The notes: generated by a model from the letters alone, not told the origin. A stretch of 64,000 nt of DNA from Streptococcus sanguinis SK49 (GCF_000212815.1 NZ_GL890985.1:401324-465323), one strand, 5' to 3'. Numbered from the stretch's first letter, positions 55,738 to 64,000 are shown. Numbers and translations are program-made.

Positions 55738-56841
55738 ATGAATACACAGATTCAGGATAAATTTACTTTTAAAAATGGTCAGACCATGCGCAATCGCGTT
55801 GTATTGGCTCCTATGACTATCTGCGCTAGTGAGCCGGGTGGCTATGTATCTCAGGCAGATATTGATTTTTTTGCCCGCCGGTCTAGGTCGGTTGGTATGG
55901 TCATTACTGGCAGTACCTATGTCCATCCTCTGGGAAAGTCCTTTGCGGAGAGCTTCAGCGGCGCCGAGGACGATAAGATTGAGGGGCTTAGCCGTCTAGC
56001 TAAGGCCATCAAGGACCAAGGGGCTCTGGCTATTGTGCAGCTTTATCATGGTGGTCGTATGGTTCTGCCTGATTTGATTGACGGTCAGCCAGTAGCACCC
56101 AGCGCTGTCAAGGCTCCGCGCGATTATCTGGCAGAGCCGAGAGCGCTCAAGAATTCTGAAGTGGAGCAGGTGATAGAGGATTTTCTGTCAGCCATCAGAC
56201 GGGCCATTCAGGCTGGCTTTGACGGAGTTGAGCTTCATGGCGCCAATACCTATCTGATCCAGCAGTTTGTCTCTCCCCATTCCAATGTCCGTCAGGACAA
56301 GTGGGGCGGCAGTCTTAACAACCGCCTGCGCTTTCCAAAGACCTTGCTGAAAAGAGCCAAGCAACTAGTCAAAGAAGAGGCTGACCGCCCCTTCCTGATT
56401 GGCTACCGCTTTTCTCCGGAAGAGATTGAGGAACCAGGTATCCAGCTTTATGATACCCTGCAGTTACTGGAGCAGCTTATCTATCATCAGGTGGACTATC
56501 TGCATATTTCGACCTCTGATGTCTGGCGCTCGTCTATCAGAGATTCTCAGGACTCAGAGCCAGTGATTCAGAAAATTATCAAAAAAATTAATGGTAGAGT
56601 GCCCCTGATTGGTGTCGGTCAGATAGAGACCAAGCAGGATGCCCAGCGAGTATTGGATGCGGGGATTCCGCTTTTTGCCCTCGGCAAGGCCCTGCTCCTA
56701 GACCCCGACTGGGCAGAAAAGGTTGTCTCTGGCCGAGAGGCAGAAGTCATCCGAGCTTATCGCGATGAGCTGCAGGCTGACCTAGCTCTGCCAACGGCCT
56801 TTGTCGAAGATGCTCGAAGCTATCTGGAAGGAAAAGATTAA
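55738..56841 (+). CDS. NADH:flavin oxidoreductase, old yellow enzyme family
   Basis: A 367-residue FMN-dependent TIM-barrel protein. LAPMTICASEPGGYVSQAD, QLYHGGRM, GFDGVELHGANTYLIQQFVS and WGGSLNNRLRFP are characteristic of the YqjM/NADH-oxidase-like branch. Substrate unknown; it could reduce an enone or nitro compound. It lies 51 bases after cobC with a GAGG site, so it may be co-transcribed with the B12 genes; a part in corrin reduction is only speculation. Confidence 0.87.
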   Translation: MNTQIQDKFTFKNGQTMRNRVVLAPMTICASEPGGYVSQADIDFFARRSRSVGMVITGSTYVHPLGKSFAESFSGAEDDKIEGLSRLAKAIKDQGALAIVQLYHGGRMVLPDLIDGQPVAPSAVKAPRDYLAEPRALKNSEVEQVIEDFLSAIRRAIQAGFDGVELHGANTYLIQQFVSPHSNVRQDKWGGSLNNRLRFPKTLLKRAKQLVKEEADRPFLIGYRFSPEEIEEPGIQLYDTLQLLEQLIYHQVDYLHISTSDVWRSSIRDSQDSEPVIQKIIKKINGRVPLIGVGQIETKQDAQRVLDAGIPLFALGKALLLDPDWAEKVVSGREAEVIRAYRDELQADLALPTAFVEDARSYLEGKD

Positions 56842-56870
56842 GACAAGCAAATCCCCAAGGAGGAAAAAGA

Positions 56871-56933
56871 ATGAGCAATCATTTGTTTTTCACTCGTTTG
56901 CTCTCTCATCTTCAGGACATAGAACCACCTTAG
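56871..56933 (+). CDS. Possible 20-residue leader peptide
   Basis: ATG at 56871 with a perfect AAGGAGG (56857-56863) seven bases upstream, then 20 codons (MSNHLFFTRLLSHLQDIEPP) and TAG. A 10-bp stem, TTTGCTCTCT (56897-56906) with AGAGAGCGAA (56936-56945), has its 5' arm in the ORF and its 3' arm just after the stop. It sits in the 176-base gap before the nik-like operon. It could be a regulatory leader peptide, a small protein or a gene remnant. I recognise no homologue. Confidence 0.45.
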   Translation: MSNHLFFTRLLSHLQDIEPP

Positions 56934-56967
56934 ACAGAGAGCGAAGCGTATTTAGATTTGACTAGGA

Positions 56968-56979
56968 CAGACCGTCTTA
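56968..56979. repeat. 12-mer shared with the cbiG-cbiH gap
   Basis: CAGACCGTCTTA, palindromic core AGACCGTCT, one mismatch from the copy at 38870-38881. It lies 38 bases before the first nik-like gene, close to a poor promoter-like TTGACT (56958-56963). Confidence 0.3.
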
Positions 56980-57017
56980 AAGTAGTTTACTAAATAGAAA
57001 AGGAAGTTGAATATTTT

Positions 57018-58553
57018 ATGAAACATTTTAAAAAAATTATGGCTCTAGCCTTGGCAGGCCTAGCCCTAGCCTCCTGTGTAAACCCTAGCAAAACCAGTGA
57101 GTCTACTGGCGATAGTGGCAGTAAGACTGTAACCATTGGCTACACTCAATTTCCAGCAAATGTAGATCCAGCAGCGGAATACAATGGCTGGTTCACGGTT
57201 CGTTACGGAGTGGGAGAAACCCTCTTTAAGATGGACGACAAACTTGAGGTAAAACCTTGGCTGGCTGAGAAAATCGAAGCAGTCTCGGACCTAGAGTGGA
57301 AAATTACCCTCAAGGATAAGGTGACCTTCCAAAATGGTGAAAAAATGACCGGTGAAAAGGTCAAAGCTTCTCTGGAACGCTTGATTAAGACAAGCGAGCG
57401 GGCAGCATCAGATATGGGTATTGACAGCATTTCTGCGGAAGGTCAAACTGTGACCATCAAGACAAAGGCTGCGCAACCGATTATGGCGAATCTCTTGGCA
57501 GAGCCCTACTCCGCTATTGTTGATACGACTGGCAAGAGCGCATCTGACAAGGCTCCTGTCGGAACTGGACCTTACATGGTGACCAAGTACACTCCTGAGA
57601 GCGGAGCAGAGCTCAAGGCTTATGAAGACTACTGGGATGGCAAGCCAAAAGTTGCTAATCTGAAGATTAAATACTTCTCTGATCCGACAGCTATTTCTGC
57701 AGCCCTCAAGTCTAAGGAAGTTGATGCCGTCTATGGTCTGCCTTATGCAAATCTAAGTACCTATGCTTCCGATAAGAACTACAAAATCTCTGAAGTAGAA
57801 GGTTCTCGCTACCTAGCTTACTACTATAACTTTGAAAATCCTTATGTAGCAGATGACAAATTCCGTCAGGCTTTAGATACCTTGGTAGACAAGAAGACCT
57901 ACTCAGAATCCCTCTTTAAAGGCTCAGCTGTGCCAGCTGTTGGACCTTTCCCTAAAGGGTTTGCCTTTGCCCTGCAAAAGAGCGTCCATGAATTTAACGT
58001 AGACAAGGCTAAGAAACTCTTGGATGAAGCTGGTTACAAGGATACTGACGGTGATGGTTATCGTGAAAAAGACGGCCAAAAAGTCAGCATTGAGTTGCTG
58101 TCCTTTACTCGTCTGCCTGAAATGCCGCTGGCTGTAGAAGCAACCCAGCAACAGCTCAAGGAAGTCGGAATCGAAGCGACTATCAAGAAAGTTGAAGTCA
58201 GTGCCGTTGCCAGTGAAAAGGACTATGCCTTCACACCTTATGCGGTGGTAGCAGCTCCTATCGGTGACCCATACGCCTTCTTCAACAGTGCTGTTAAGAC
58301 TAATGGTACAGCCAATATCGGTCACTACAGCAACCCAGAAGCAGACAAGAAAATCGAAGAGTTAGCGACTGAAACTGATCCAGCTAAGCGTAATCAGCTC
58401 AGCAAGGAAATCCAAGAAATCATGGATAAGGACTACGGCTTTACTATTATCGGCTTCTTCAAGGTCGCTCTGGTGATGGACAAGTCCGTCTCTGGTTTGG
58501 AATCTCATCCGACAGACTACTATCACGTCAGCAACAAACTATCAAAGGAATAA
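57018..58553 (+). CDS. Nickel/peptide-type ABC substrate-binding lipoprotein
   Basis: A 511-residue extracytoplasmic solute-binding protein of family 5 (Opp/NikA type). Signal peptide with lipobox LALASC at residues 15-20, then VTIGYTQFPANVDPAAEYNG, VGTGPYMVTKYTPE and NPEADKKIEEL typical of the family. The branch looks like receptors for metal or metal-chelate complexes such as CntA, judging by operon context. It is the first gene of a seven-gene importer operon. Confidence 0.87.
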   Translation: MKHFKKIMALALAGLALASCVNPSKTSESTGDSGSKTVTIGYTQFPANVDPAAEYNGWFTVRYGVGETLFKMDDKLEVKPWLAEKIEAVSDLEWKITLKDKVTFQNGEKMTGEKVKASLERLIKTSERAASDMGIDSISAEGQTVTIKTKAAQPIMANLLAEPYSAIVDTTGKSASDKAPVGTGPYMVTKYTPESGAELKAYEDYWDGKPKVANLKIKYFSDPTAISAALKSKEVDAVYGLPYANLSTYASDKNYKISEVEGSRYLAYYYNFENPYVADDKFRQALDTLVDKKTYSESLFKGSAVPAVGPFPKGFAFALQKSVHEFNVDKAKKLLDEAGYKDTDGDGYREKDGQKVSIELLSFTRLPEMPLAVEATQQQLKEVGIEATIKKVEVSAVASEKDYAFTPYAVVAAPIGDPYAFFNSAVKTNGTANIGHYSNPEADKKIEELATETDPAKRNQLSKEIQEIMDKDYGFTIIGFFKVALVMDKSVSGLESHPTDYYHVSNKLSKE

Positions 58554-58556
58554 AAC

Positions 58557-59339
58557 ATGCTGGAAATGAAAGATCTGCTGGTGCAGTCAGCAGATAAAGT
58601 CATTCTCGATCGGGTCTCCCTCTCTCTTGCTGAGGGGGAGTCCCTTTCGATTGTGGGCGAGAGTGGCAGTGGCAAGTCCACCCTGCTCAAGATGCTGCTG
58701 GGTCTCCCTCTTAGGGGTCTGACAGTAACAGAGGGCAGTATTACCTTTGAGGGGCAGGAAATTCAGCCCCAGGATCACCGCATTTATCTGCCTTTTGTAG
58801 GCCGAGAAGTGGCTTGGATTAGTCAGCATGCCAGTCTCAGCTTCAATAACCGCCGTAAGATCAAAAAGCATTATCAGGACTTGGTGAAAAATCAGGGCCA
58901 GCAGGCAGCAAATCTCCGTCCCTTGGAAGAATGTCTAGAAATGGTGGGACTGCTGCCTGAAAAAGTCGTCAATAAGTATCCTTTCGAACTTAGTGGCGGT
59001 ATGATGCAGCTAGTCGGTGTGGCGCTAGCTCTAGCTAGCAGACCCAAACTATTGCTGGCTGACGAGCCGACTAGCGCTCTTGATGTCCTGTCGAAAATGA
59101 AGCTGCTTGATCTCTTGAGCAAGCTTCATCAGGAGGAAAAAATGGCCATTCTCTTTGTTACACATGATATCAGTGTGGCTGAGCATCTAGCGCAAAAAGT
59201 AGTCGTCATGAAAGAAGGGCAGATTGTCGAAAGTGGTCCAGCCCATCAAGTTCTTCGCCATCCTGAGCAGGCCTACACCCAGAAATTGCTGAAGGCCGTG
59301 CCTAAGCTAGCAGCATTTAGAGAAGGGGGGCAGCTATGA
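58557..59339 (+). CDS. Nickel/peptide-type ABC transporter ATPase (NikD/OppD-like)
   Basis: A 260-residue ATPase. Walker [14 protein letters not shown] near residue 35, signature ELSGGMMQLVGVALALASRP, Walker B LLLADEPTSALD and switch FVTHDISV. The start lies 3 bases after the receptor gene and the stop overlaps the next ATPase. It pairs with the following NikE-like subunit. Confidence 0.9.
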   Translation: MLEMKDLLVQSADKVILDRVSLSLAEGESLSIVGESGSGKSTLLKMLLGLPLRGLTVTEGSITFEGQEIQPQDHRIYLPFVGREVAWISQHASLSFNNRRKIKKHYQDLVKNQGQQAANLRPLEECLEMVGLLPEKVVNKYPFELSGGMMQLVGVALALASRPKLLLADEPTSALDVLSKMKLLDLLSKLHQEEKMAILFVTHDISVAEHLAQKVVVMKEGQIVESGPAHQVLRHPEQAYTQKLLKAVPKLAAFREGGQL

Positions 59340-60106
59340 ATCAAGTATTGGTTGGTCGCCAACTGACCTACGAGTACAGTCAGATAGGTGAGCGGAGAAT
59401 CGGTGTATTTGATATTGACATTAGCTTGGAAAAGGGACAGGCTTTAGGGCTGGTCGGAGAGTCAGGCTCTGGTAAGAGTACCATTGCCAAACTCATTTGC
59501 CGCTTTTTAAAGCCGGACCAAGGGAAGCTGACCCTACTGGGCAAACCAGTCTATGACTACAAGGATAGGGAATACTATGCTCGGGTCCAGTATATTGCCC
59601 AGCAGCCCCAGTCGACTTTTCATCCCAAGCGCAGCATTCAGCAGAGCCTGGAAGAGGTCTGTCGTAACTTCTCTCTCTATCAGCAGCAGTTAGATAGAAA
59701 GCAGGCCATCCATGACTTGCTGACCTCAGTTGGTCTGACAGCTGAGCTTGCCCAGCGGCTGCCGTATCAGCTGAGCGGAGGAGAATGCCAGCGGGCGGCC
59801 ATTGCCCGTGCCCTGCTGATTAATCCCGATGTGCTCATCTGCGATGAAATCACCAGTGCCCTTGATGTGACTGTTCAGTATGAAGTCATGCAGCTGCTGG
59901 CAGATATCAAGGAGCGCTCGCAGACATCCTTTCTCTTCATCTCTCATGACATCGCTCTGGTCAGCAATTTTGCGGAAGATTTGATCGTCCTCAAGGACGG
60001 AATCGTGCAGGAGAAGGGCAGCATGCGAGAGGTCGTCTCTGCTCCCAAGAGTGACTATACCAAGCTCTTGCTCAGTCAGTACAGGGAGGATAAAGATGAG
60101 GATTAA
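59336..60106 (+). CDS. Nickel/peptide-type ABC transporter ATPase (NikE/OppF-like)
   Basis: A 256-residue ATPase with Walker A GESGSGKSTIAKL, Q-loop IAQQPQSTFHPKRSI, signature LSGGECQRAAIARALLINP and Walker B VLICDEITSALD. GRQLTYEYSQIGERRIGVFD at the N-terminus fits the F-type ATPases. It overlaps the AstE-like gene at its 3' end. Confidence 0.9.
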   Translation: MNQVLVGRQLTYEYSQIGERRIGVFDIDISLEKGQALGLVGESGSGKSTIAKLICRFLKPDQGKLTLLGKPVYDYKDREYYARVQYIAQQPQSTFHPKRSIQQSLEEVCRNFSLYQQQLDRKQAIHDLLTSVGLTAELAQRLPYQLSGGECQRAAIARALLINPDVLICDEITSALDVTVQYEVMQLLADIKERSQTSFLFISHDIALVSNFAEDLIVLKDGIVQEKGSMREVVSAPKSDYTKLLLSQYREDKDED

Positions 60107-61079
60107 GCAAGAACTAGACTCTATGGCTCCTTGCAGCAGCTATCAAGGCAGTCTGCCCATCACGGATGAGCTGGCTATCCAGTACACCCTGCTCAAAGGA
60201 CAGGCTACCCAGCCCTTGCTGACCATCAGTGCGGCGGTTCATGGCTGTGAGTATGTCGGGGTTAAGGCGCTGATGGACTTAGCGCATGAATGGGACTTTA
60301 ACTTTCAGGGCTCTGTCCTCCTCCTGCATGCAGTCAATGTCAGCGGCTTCTGGGCTCGGGAGACGACACTTGTACCTGAGGACGGCCTCGATCTGAACAG
60401 GATTTTTCAGGATCAAGAGCCGGTTTCCAGCCTCAGCTATCAGATTCGGTCTGTGATTGAGAGTCAGGTCTTTAGCGTCAGTGACTTCCTGATTGACCTG
60501 CATAGTGGCAATCGGGAAGAACTGCTGACCCCTCATGGTTACTATTCTCTGCGGGCAAATCCAGAGGTGATGGAAAAGTCCTATCAGATGCTGCAGGCTT
60601 CAGGGACACCGATAATCTATCAATCTCAGGACTGCGGCAATCTTTATCACGCTGCCTCGGTGGACTATGGACTGCCTAGCATCCTGCTGGAGCAGGGAGA
60701 AAATGGTACCTGTCTGCCAGAAGATGTATTGGCTATGAAGGAGTCAGTCAAACAAGTCGCCCGCTATCTTTTTGAAGGGACCATGCCCTATTATAAGCAG
60801 GCGCCGCTGATCTTTGACGACAGTTACTATCTGACCTGTCAGAGGTCGGGCTGCTGGATGTGCTTTGTCCGGCCCAATCAAACAGTACAGGCTGGTCAGG
60901 TCATCGGCGAAATCTGTGATATTTATGGCAATATTTTAGAAAAGGTGACTGCCAAGGAAGACGGTCTGGTCCTCTACCAGAAGGCGACCCTGGTTGTCCA
61001 CCAAGACGAAGTGCTGCTGGCCGTAGCTAGCAAGAAGCCTGAAAGCTACCAGACATCTGAAAGGGAGGCGCATGATTAA
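60096..61079 (+). CDS. AstE/aspartoacylase-like zinc hydrolase within the importer operon
   Basis: A 327-residue protein of the succinylglutamate desuccinylase/aspartoacylase (M14-like) family. Zinc ligands appear as His49 and Glu52 in AAVHGCEYVG and His135 in LIDLHSGNREEL; ILLEQGENG probably carries the catalytic Glu. A C-terminal beta-rich segment with GLVLYQKATLVV follows. I start it at 60096 (GAGGATAAAG upstream), inside the end of the ATPase gene. No signal peptide, so it acts in the cytoplasm, perhaps on an imported amide-containing ligand. Confidence 0.82.
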   Translation: MRIKQELDSMAPCSSYQGSLPITDELAIQYTLLKGQATQPLLTISAAVHGCEYVGVKALMDLAHEWDFNFQGSVLLLHAVNVSGFWARETTLVPEDGLDLNRIFQDQEPVSSLSYQIRSVIESQVFSVSDFLIDLHSGNREELLTPHGYYSLRANPEVMEKSYQMLQASGTPIIYQSQDCGNLYHAASVDYGLPSILLEQGENGTCLPEDVLAMKESVKQVARYLFEGTMPYYKQAPLIFDDSYYLTCQRSGCWMCFVRPNQTVQAGQVIGEICDIYGNILEKVTAKEDGLVLYQKATLVVHQDEVLLAVASKKPESYQTSEREAHD

Positions 61080-62067
61080 ATTTATTATCAAAACTATTCT
61101 GCAATTCGTCCTCATCCTGCTCTGCGTCAGCTTTATCTCCTTTTTGCTGGTTTATCTAGCACCGGGAGATCCGGCTGAGAGCATCCTCAACGCTCAGGGC
61201 ATTCCTTTTACCAAGGAACTGCTGGAAATCAAGCGGGCAGAGATGGGTCTGAATGGCAGCTTTATGGAGCAATATCTGGCCTGGCTGGGCAAGATTGTCC
61301 ATGGCGACTTTGGTGTGACCTATAATTCCGGAGCTTCGGTCTGGGAGCAGCTGGTTTTCTATTTTCCCAATACAGTCTACCTAGCTTTTTATACCCTGCT
61401 AACAACTCTGGGAATTTCCTTGCCGACAGCTCTCTACACATCCTACCATGCTGGAAAGCCGGTTGACCGCTTCCTGATGGGAGGTCTGGCCTTCCTAAAT
61501 GCCATTCCTAGCTTTGTTATGGGGATTATCCTGATTCTGATCTTTTCTGTTCAGCTGCACTGGTTTCCCATTCAGGCAACGGCCAATGAGCTGGGCTTGG
61601 TCTTGCCAGTCATAACACTGGCCATGATCATGTCCACTCGCTATATTCCGCAGCTGCGGACCGCTCTGATAGAAGTGCTGCATTCGCCAGAAGTCGAAGG
61701 TGCGCAAGGTCGGGGGATTCGAGAGGGACATATCCTGTTGCATGACGTGATTTACAATGTCCTGCCCTTTCTTCTCACCTTGGTCAGCCTTTCTCTGGGC
61801 TCGCTCTTGGGCGGCGTGGCTATTATTGAGCACCTCTTTTCCTGGCCGGGCATTGGTAAGATGCTGATTGGCGTAGTTGCCAAGCGGGATTATCCTCTCA
61901 TTCAGGGGGCGGTTCTCTTTATCACAGCGGGAGTTTTGACTGTAAATCTAGTCTTTCAACTGCTTACTGTTTGGCTCAATCCTCGTGTCCGACTGGCTCA
62001 GGAAAATCCCAAACTGCTGCCGCGCACGAAGAAATTAAAAGTAAGCAAGGAGGGTTCGTATGGATAA
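61072..62067 (+). CDS. Nickel/peptide-type ABC permease (NikB-like)
   Basis: A 331-residue membrane permease with six hydrophobic helices. N-terminal LLVYLAPGDPAESIL, and the EAA-type loop EVEGAQGRGIREGHILLHDV that contacts the ATPases. LFSWPGIGKMLIGVV near residue 260 is typical of DppB/NikB. It overlaps neighbours on both sides. Confidence 0.92.
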   Translation: MIKFIIKTILQFVLILLCVSFISFLLVYLAPGDPAESILNAQGIPFTKELLEIKRAEMGLNGSFMEQYLAWLGKIVHGDFGVTYNSGASVWEQLVFYFPNTVYLAFYTLLTTLGISLPTALYTSYHAGKPVDRFLMGGLAFLNAIPSFVMGIILILIFSVQLHWFPIQATANELGLVLPVITLAMIMSTRYIPQLRTALIEVLHSPEVEGAQGRGIREGHILLHDVIYNVLPFLLTLVSLSLGSLLGGVAIIEHLFSWPGIGKMLIGVVAKRDYPLIQGAVLFITAGVLTVNLVFQLLTVWLNPRVRLAQENPKLLPRTKKLKVSKEGSYG

Positions 62068-62869
62068 GAAAATCAATCGAAAACTCCTGGTCTTGGGCGG
62101 TCTCATCCTCCTGGCCTTGGTCCTTTCCTCCTTGGCTCCTCATCTCTTGGGTGACAGTTTAACCAAGGTCAATCTGGGACAAGCCCTACAAGGGCCCAGC
62201 AGCAGTGAGTGGTTCGGAACAGACGCTCTGGGACGGTCTGTCTTTGCGCGTGCAGTGAGCGGAGGTGCGGAAACGGTCCTGCCAGCCTTGATGATTCTGA
62301 TGCTGATTGCGGCGGTGGGCTCCTTTATCGGGGTGACTAGCGCTTTTATCGGCGGGAAATTCGACCAGTTCATCTTGCTAGTAATCACGGCTTTTCAGTC
62401 TTTCCCATCTATCATTCTGGTCATTGCTATCGTCAGTATCTTGGGCATCGGTCTCCAGCAAACCCTCATCGCTATTTGCTTGACGGCCTGGACCAAGTAT
62501 GCCTACCTGATGCGCTCCATGACCATGCAGCTGAAAAATGAACCCTATATCCAGTCCTCGAAAATGTATGGCAATAGTTTTTGGACAAGCCTGAAAAACT
62601 ATTATTTCCCCAGTCTTTTCCCTCAGATTCTGACGACCATGAGCTTTGACATCAGCACCATTATCATGGAAATCGCTGGTCTCAGCTTTGTTGGATTGGG
62701 AGCTCAGGCACCGTCGCCTGAGTGGGGAGCCATGATAAATGACGGACGGATCTACATTCAGGAAGCCCCTTGGATTGTGGTCTTTCCTTGTATCTTGCTG
62801 ATTTTGACCATTCTCCTCTTTACCAAGTTCGGAGACGCTCTGAACAGCAAGTACAACCGCATGAATTGA
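62060..62869 (+). CDS. Nickel/peptide-type ABC permease (NikC-like)
   Basis: A 269-residue permease of the DppC/NikC type: GTDALGRSVFARAVSGGAET near residue 53, helices through FIGVTSAF and IILVIAIVSILGIG, the loop SKMYGNSFWTSLKNYYFPSL and SFVGLGAQAPSPEWGAMI. The EAA loop is degenerate compared with the NikB-like partner. Confidence 0.92.
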   Translation: MDKKINRKLLVLGGLILLALVLSSLAPHLLGDSLTKVNLGQALQGPSSSEWFGTDALGRSVFARAVSGGAETVLPALMILMLIAAVGSFIGVTSAFIGGKFDQFILLVITAFQSFPSIILVIAIVSILGIGLQQTLIAICLTAWTKYAYLMRSMTMQLKNEPYIQSSKMYGNSFWTSLKNYYFPSLFPQILTTMSFDISTIIMEIAGLSFVGLGAQAPSPEWGAMINDGRIYIQEAPWIVVFPCILLILTILLFTKFGDALNSKYNRMN

Positions 62870-62954
62870 TTATCAAAAAAACATAAACTATAGCCCCTAT
62901 CTCTTGGGACTGCAATCATAAAAAATATGAATACAAGAAAGTGATTCAATAAAA

Positions 62955-64000
62955 ATGAGAAAAAAACTATTTTTATTAGTTGTCCTCTTGCTGCCTTTAT
63001 TCTTGGTAGCCTGCCAGCAAAACTCAAATTCTTCCAAACAAGCCAATGAGAAAGACAAACTCACTATGGTCTGGGGAGAGGACTTTGGGGATGTCAATCC
63101 TCACCGCTACAATCCAGACCAATTTGTCATTCAGGATATGGTCTATGAAGGCCTAGTCCGCTACGGTGACAATGGTAAAATCGAGCCAGCCTTGGCTGAA
63201 AGCTGGGATATCAGCGAAGATGGTAAAACCTATACCTTCAAGCTGAGAAAGGCAAAATTCTCAGACGACTCTGACTTTAATGCTGAGAATGTCAAACGGA
63301 ATTTCGATACCGTCTTTTCAGAGGAAAACAAGAAAAACCACACTTGGTTTGACTTTACTAACCAATTGGAAAGCTATCGAGTTGTAGATGAGCATACCTT
63401 TGAGATTAAGCTCAAACAAGCCTACAGTGCGACTCTCTATGATTTATCAATGATTCGTCCGATTCGCTTCATAGCTGATGCTGCTTTCCCTGACGGAGAC
63501 GATACGACCAAGGACAACCTCAAAAAGCCAATCGGAACAGGTCAATGGGTTGTCAAAGACAAGAAGCAAAACGAGTACATTACCTTTACCCGTAACGAAA
63601 ATTACTGGGGTGAAAAGCCTAAATTGAAAGAAGTAACAGTCAAGATTATTCCAGATCCACAAACCCGTGCTCTTGAGTTTGAGTCTGGCAATGTTGACTT
63701 GATCTATGGAAATGGCGTTATCGGTCTGGATAACTTTGCCAAGTATGCCAAGGATGACAAGTACACAACGGATGTATCACAACCAATGTCCAGCCGCCTC
63801 ATGCTCTTGAATGCCAAGCAAGAAATTTTCAAAGACAAGACTGTCCGTCAGGCGATGAACCATGCAGTTGATAAGAAGTCTATTGCGAAAGACATTTTCC
63901 GCGGCACAGAAACACCAGCTGATACCATCTTCTCTAAGTCTACACCGCATTCTGACGCCAATCTGACTCCCTATGACTACGACATCAAGCAGGCTGAAAA
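62955..64000 (+). CDS. nikA: NikA-like nickel/cobalt-binding lipoprotein (5' part)
   Basis: The frame opens at an ATG at 62955 and runs through the right edge (348 full codons visible). Lipobox LFLVAC at about residues 14-19, then LTMVWGEDFGDVNPHRYNPD, MVYEGLVRYGDNGKIEPALA and SMIRPIRFIADAAFP, which closely follow E. coli NikA in order and wording. It is the second receptor of the operon, 85 bases after the permease, with only a weak ribosome site. Two receptors for one importer suggest two substrates or staged capture. Confidence 0.88.
   Translation, partial: MRKKLFLLVVLLLPLFLVACQQNSNSSKQANEKDKLTMVWGEDFGDVNPHRYNPDQFVIQDMVYEGLVRYGDNGKIEPALAESWDISEDGKTYTFKLRKAKFSDDSDFNAENVKRNFDTVFSEENKKNHTWFDFTNQLESYRVVDEHTFEIKLKQAYSATLYDLSMIRPIRFIADAAFPDGDDTTKDNLKKPIGTGQWVVKDKKQNEYITFTRNENYWGEKPKLKEVTVKIIPDPQTRALEFESGNVDLIYGNGVIGLDNFAKYAKDDKYTTDVSQPMSSRLMLLNAKQEIFKDKTVRQAMNHAVDKKSIAKDIFRGTETPADTIFSKSTPHSDANLTPYDYDIKQAE

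Noticed and set aside
56871..56933. Short ORF as the remnant of a transposase N-terminus
   Set aside because: The length and some hydrophobic residues recall ISL3-type starts, but no adjacent remnant or inverted repeats are seen.
1..64000. CRISPR arrays, insertion sequences, prophage, tRNA or rRNA genes
   Set aside because: No regularly spaced repeats, transposase, integrase, tRNA-like cloverleaf or rRNA segment was noticed on reading both strands.

Overview
The window looks like a chromosomal segment of an oral Streptococcus of the Streptococcus sanguinis type. Supporting signs are streptococcal housekeeping blocks (rpsF-ssb-rpsR, uvrA, efp-yqhY-nusB), a YSIRK/LPKTG cell-wall-anchored pullulanase, a scrRB/scrA/scrK sucrose locus, and a full anaerobic cobalamin (B12) gene cluster of the kind known in S. 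sanguinis but in few other streptococci. The species assignment is inference from gene content.

Layout. 1-7403 is a histidine-utilisation locus: hutI runs rightward, and hutU, a formiminotransferase gene, a cyclodeaminase gene, fhs and hutD (cut by the left edge) run leftward from a shared divergent promoter region. 7478-16061 carries rpsF-ssb-rpsR, a DUF1129 membrane protein with CorA, uvrA, a proline peptidase gene and efp-yqhY-nusB. 16162-25709 is carbohydrate metabolism: pullulanase, ScrR/ScrB, sucrose PTS ScrA and fructokinase ScrK. 25756-30769 has a small peptide-deformylase-like protein, a small membrane protein and a marR-ABC-ABC export operon.

30855-55686 is the centrepiece: a co-directional, tightly packed run of 29 genes that can be read as one B12 regulon. 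hemA, hemL, hemB, hemC and hemD make uroporphyrinogen III. CobA and a SirC-like dehydrogenase give sirohydrochlorin, and CbiK inserts cobalt. CbiL, H, F, G, D, J, E, T and C build cobyrinate. CbiA, a PduO-type adenosyltransferase, CbiP, CbiB, CobU, CobS and CobC finish the cofactor. CbiMNQO imports cobalt. cobD, cobT and bluB are not in the window. From 57018 to the right edge a second, Nik/Opp-type metal or metallophore ABC importer follows, with two lipoprotein receptors and an embedded AstE/aspartoacylase-like zinc hydrolase.

The most striking observation is the leader of the B12 operon (about 30890-31019). I see no adenosylcobalamin riboswitch. Instead there is a good sigma-A promoter, then two small hairpins that each present a six-base loop with A at position 1 and G at position 4 (AACGGG and AACGGT). 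The second overlaps the 5' arm of a strong intrinsic terminator. This is the architecture bound by ANTAR-domain antiterminators such as EutV, so B12 synthesis may be switched on by read-through in response to an ANTAR regulator, plausibly the ethanolamine-sensing EutVW pair encoded elsewhere. Other notable points are a tandem cbiC duplication in which the second copy has Phe where the catalytic His should be, a CobA-HemD fusion next to a separate hemD, and a translated-looking 20-residue ORF in front of the nik-like operon.
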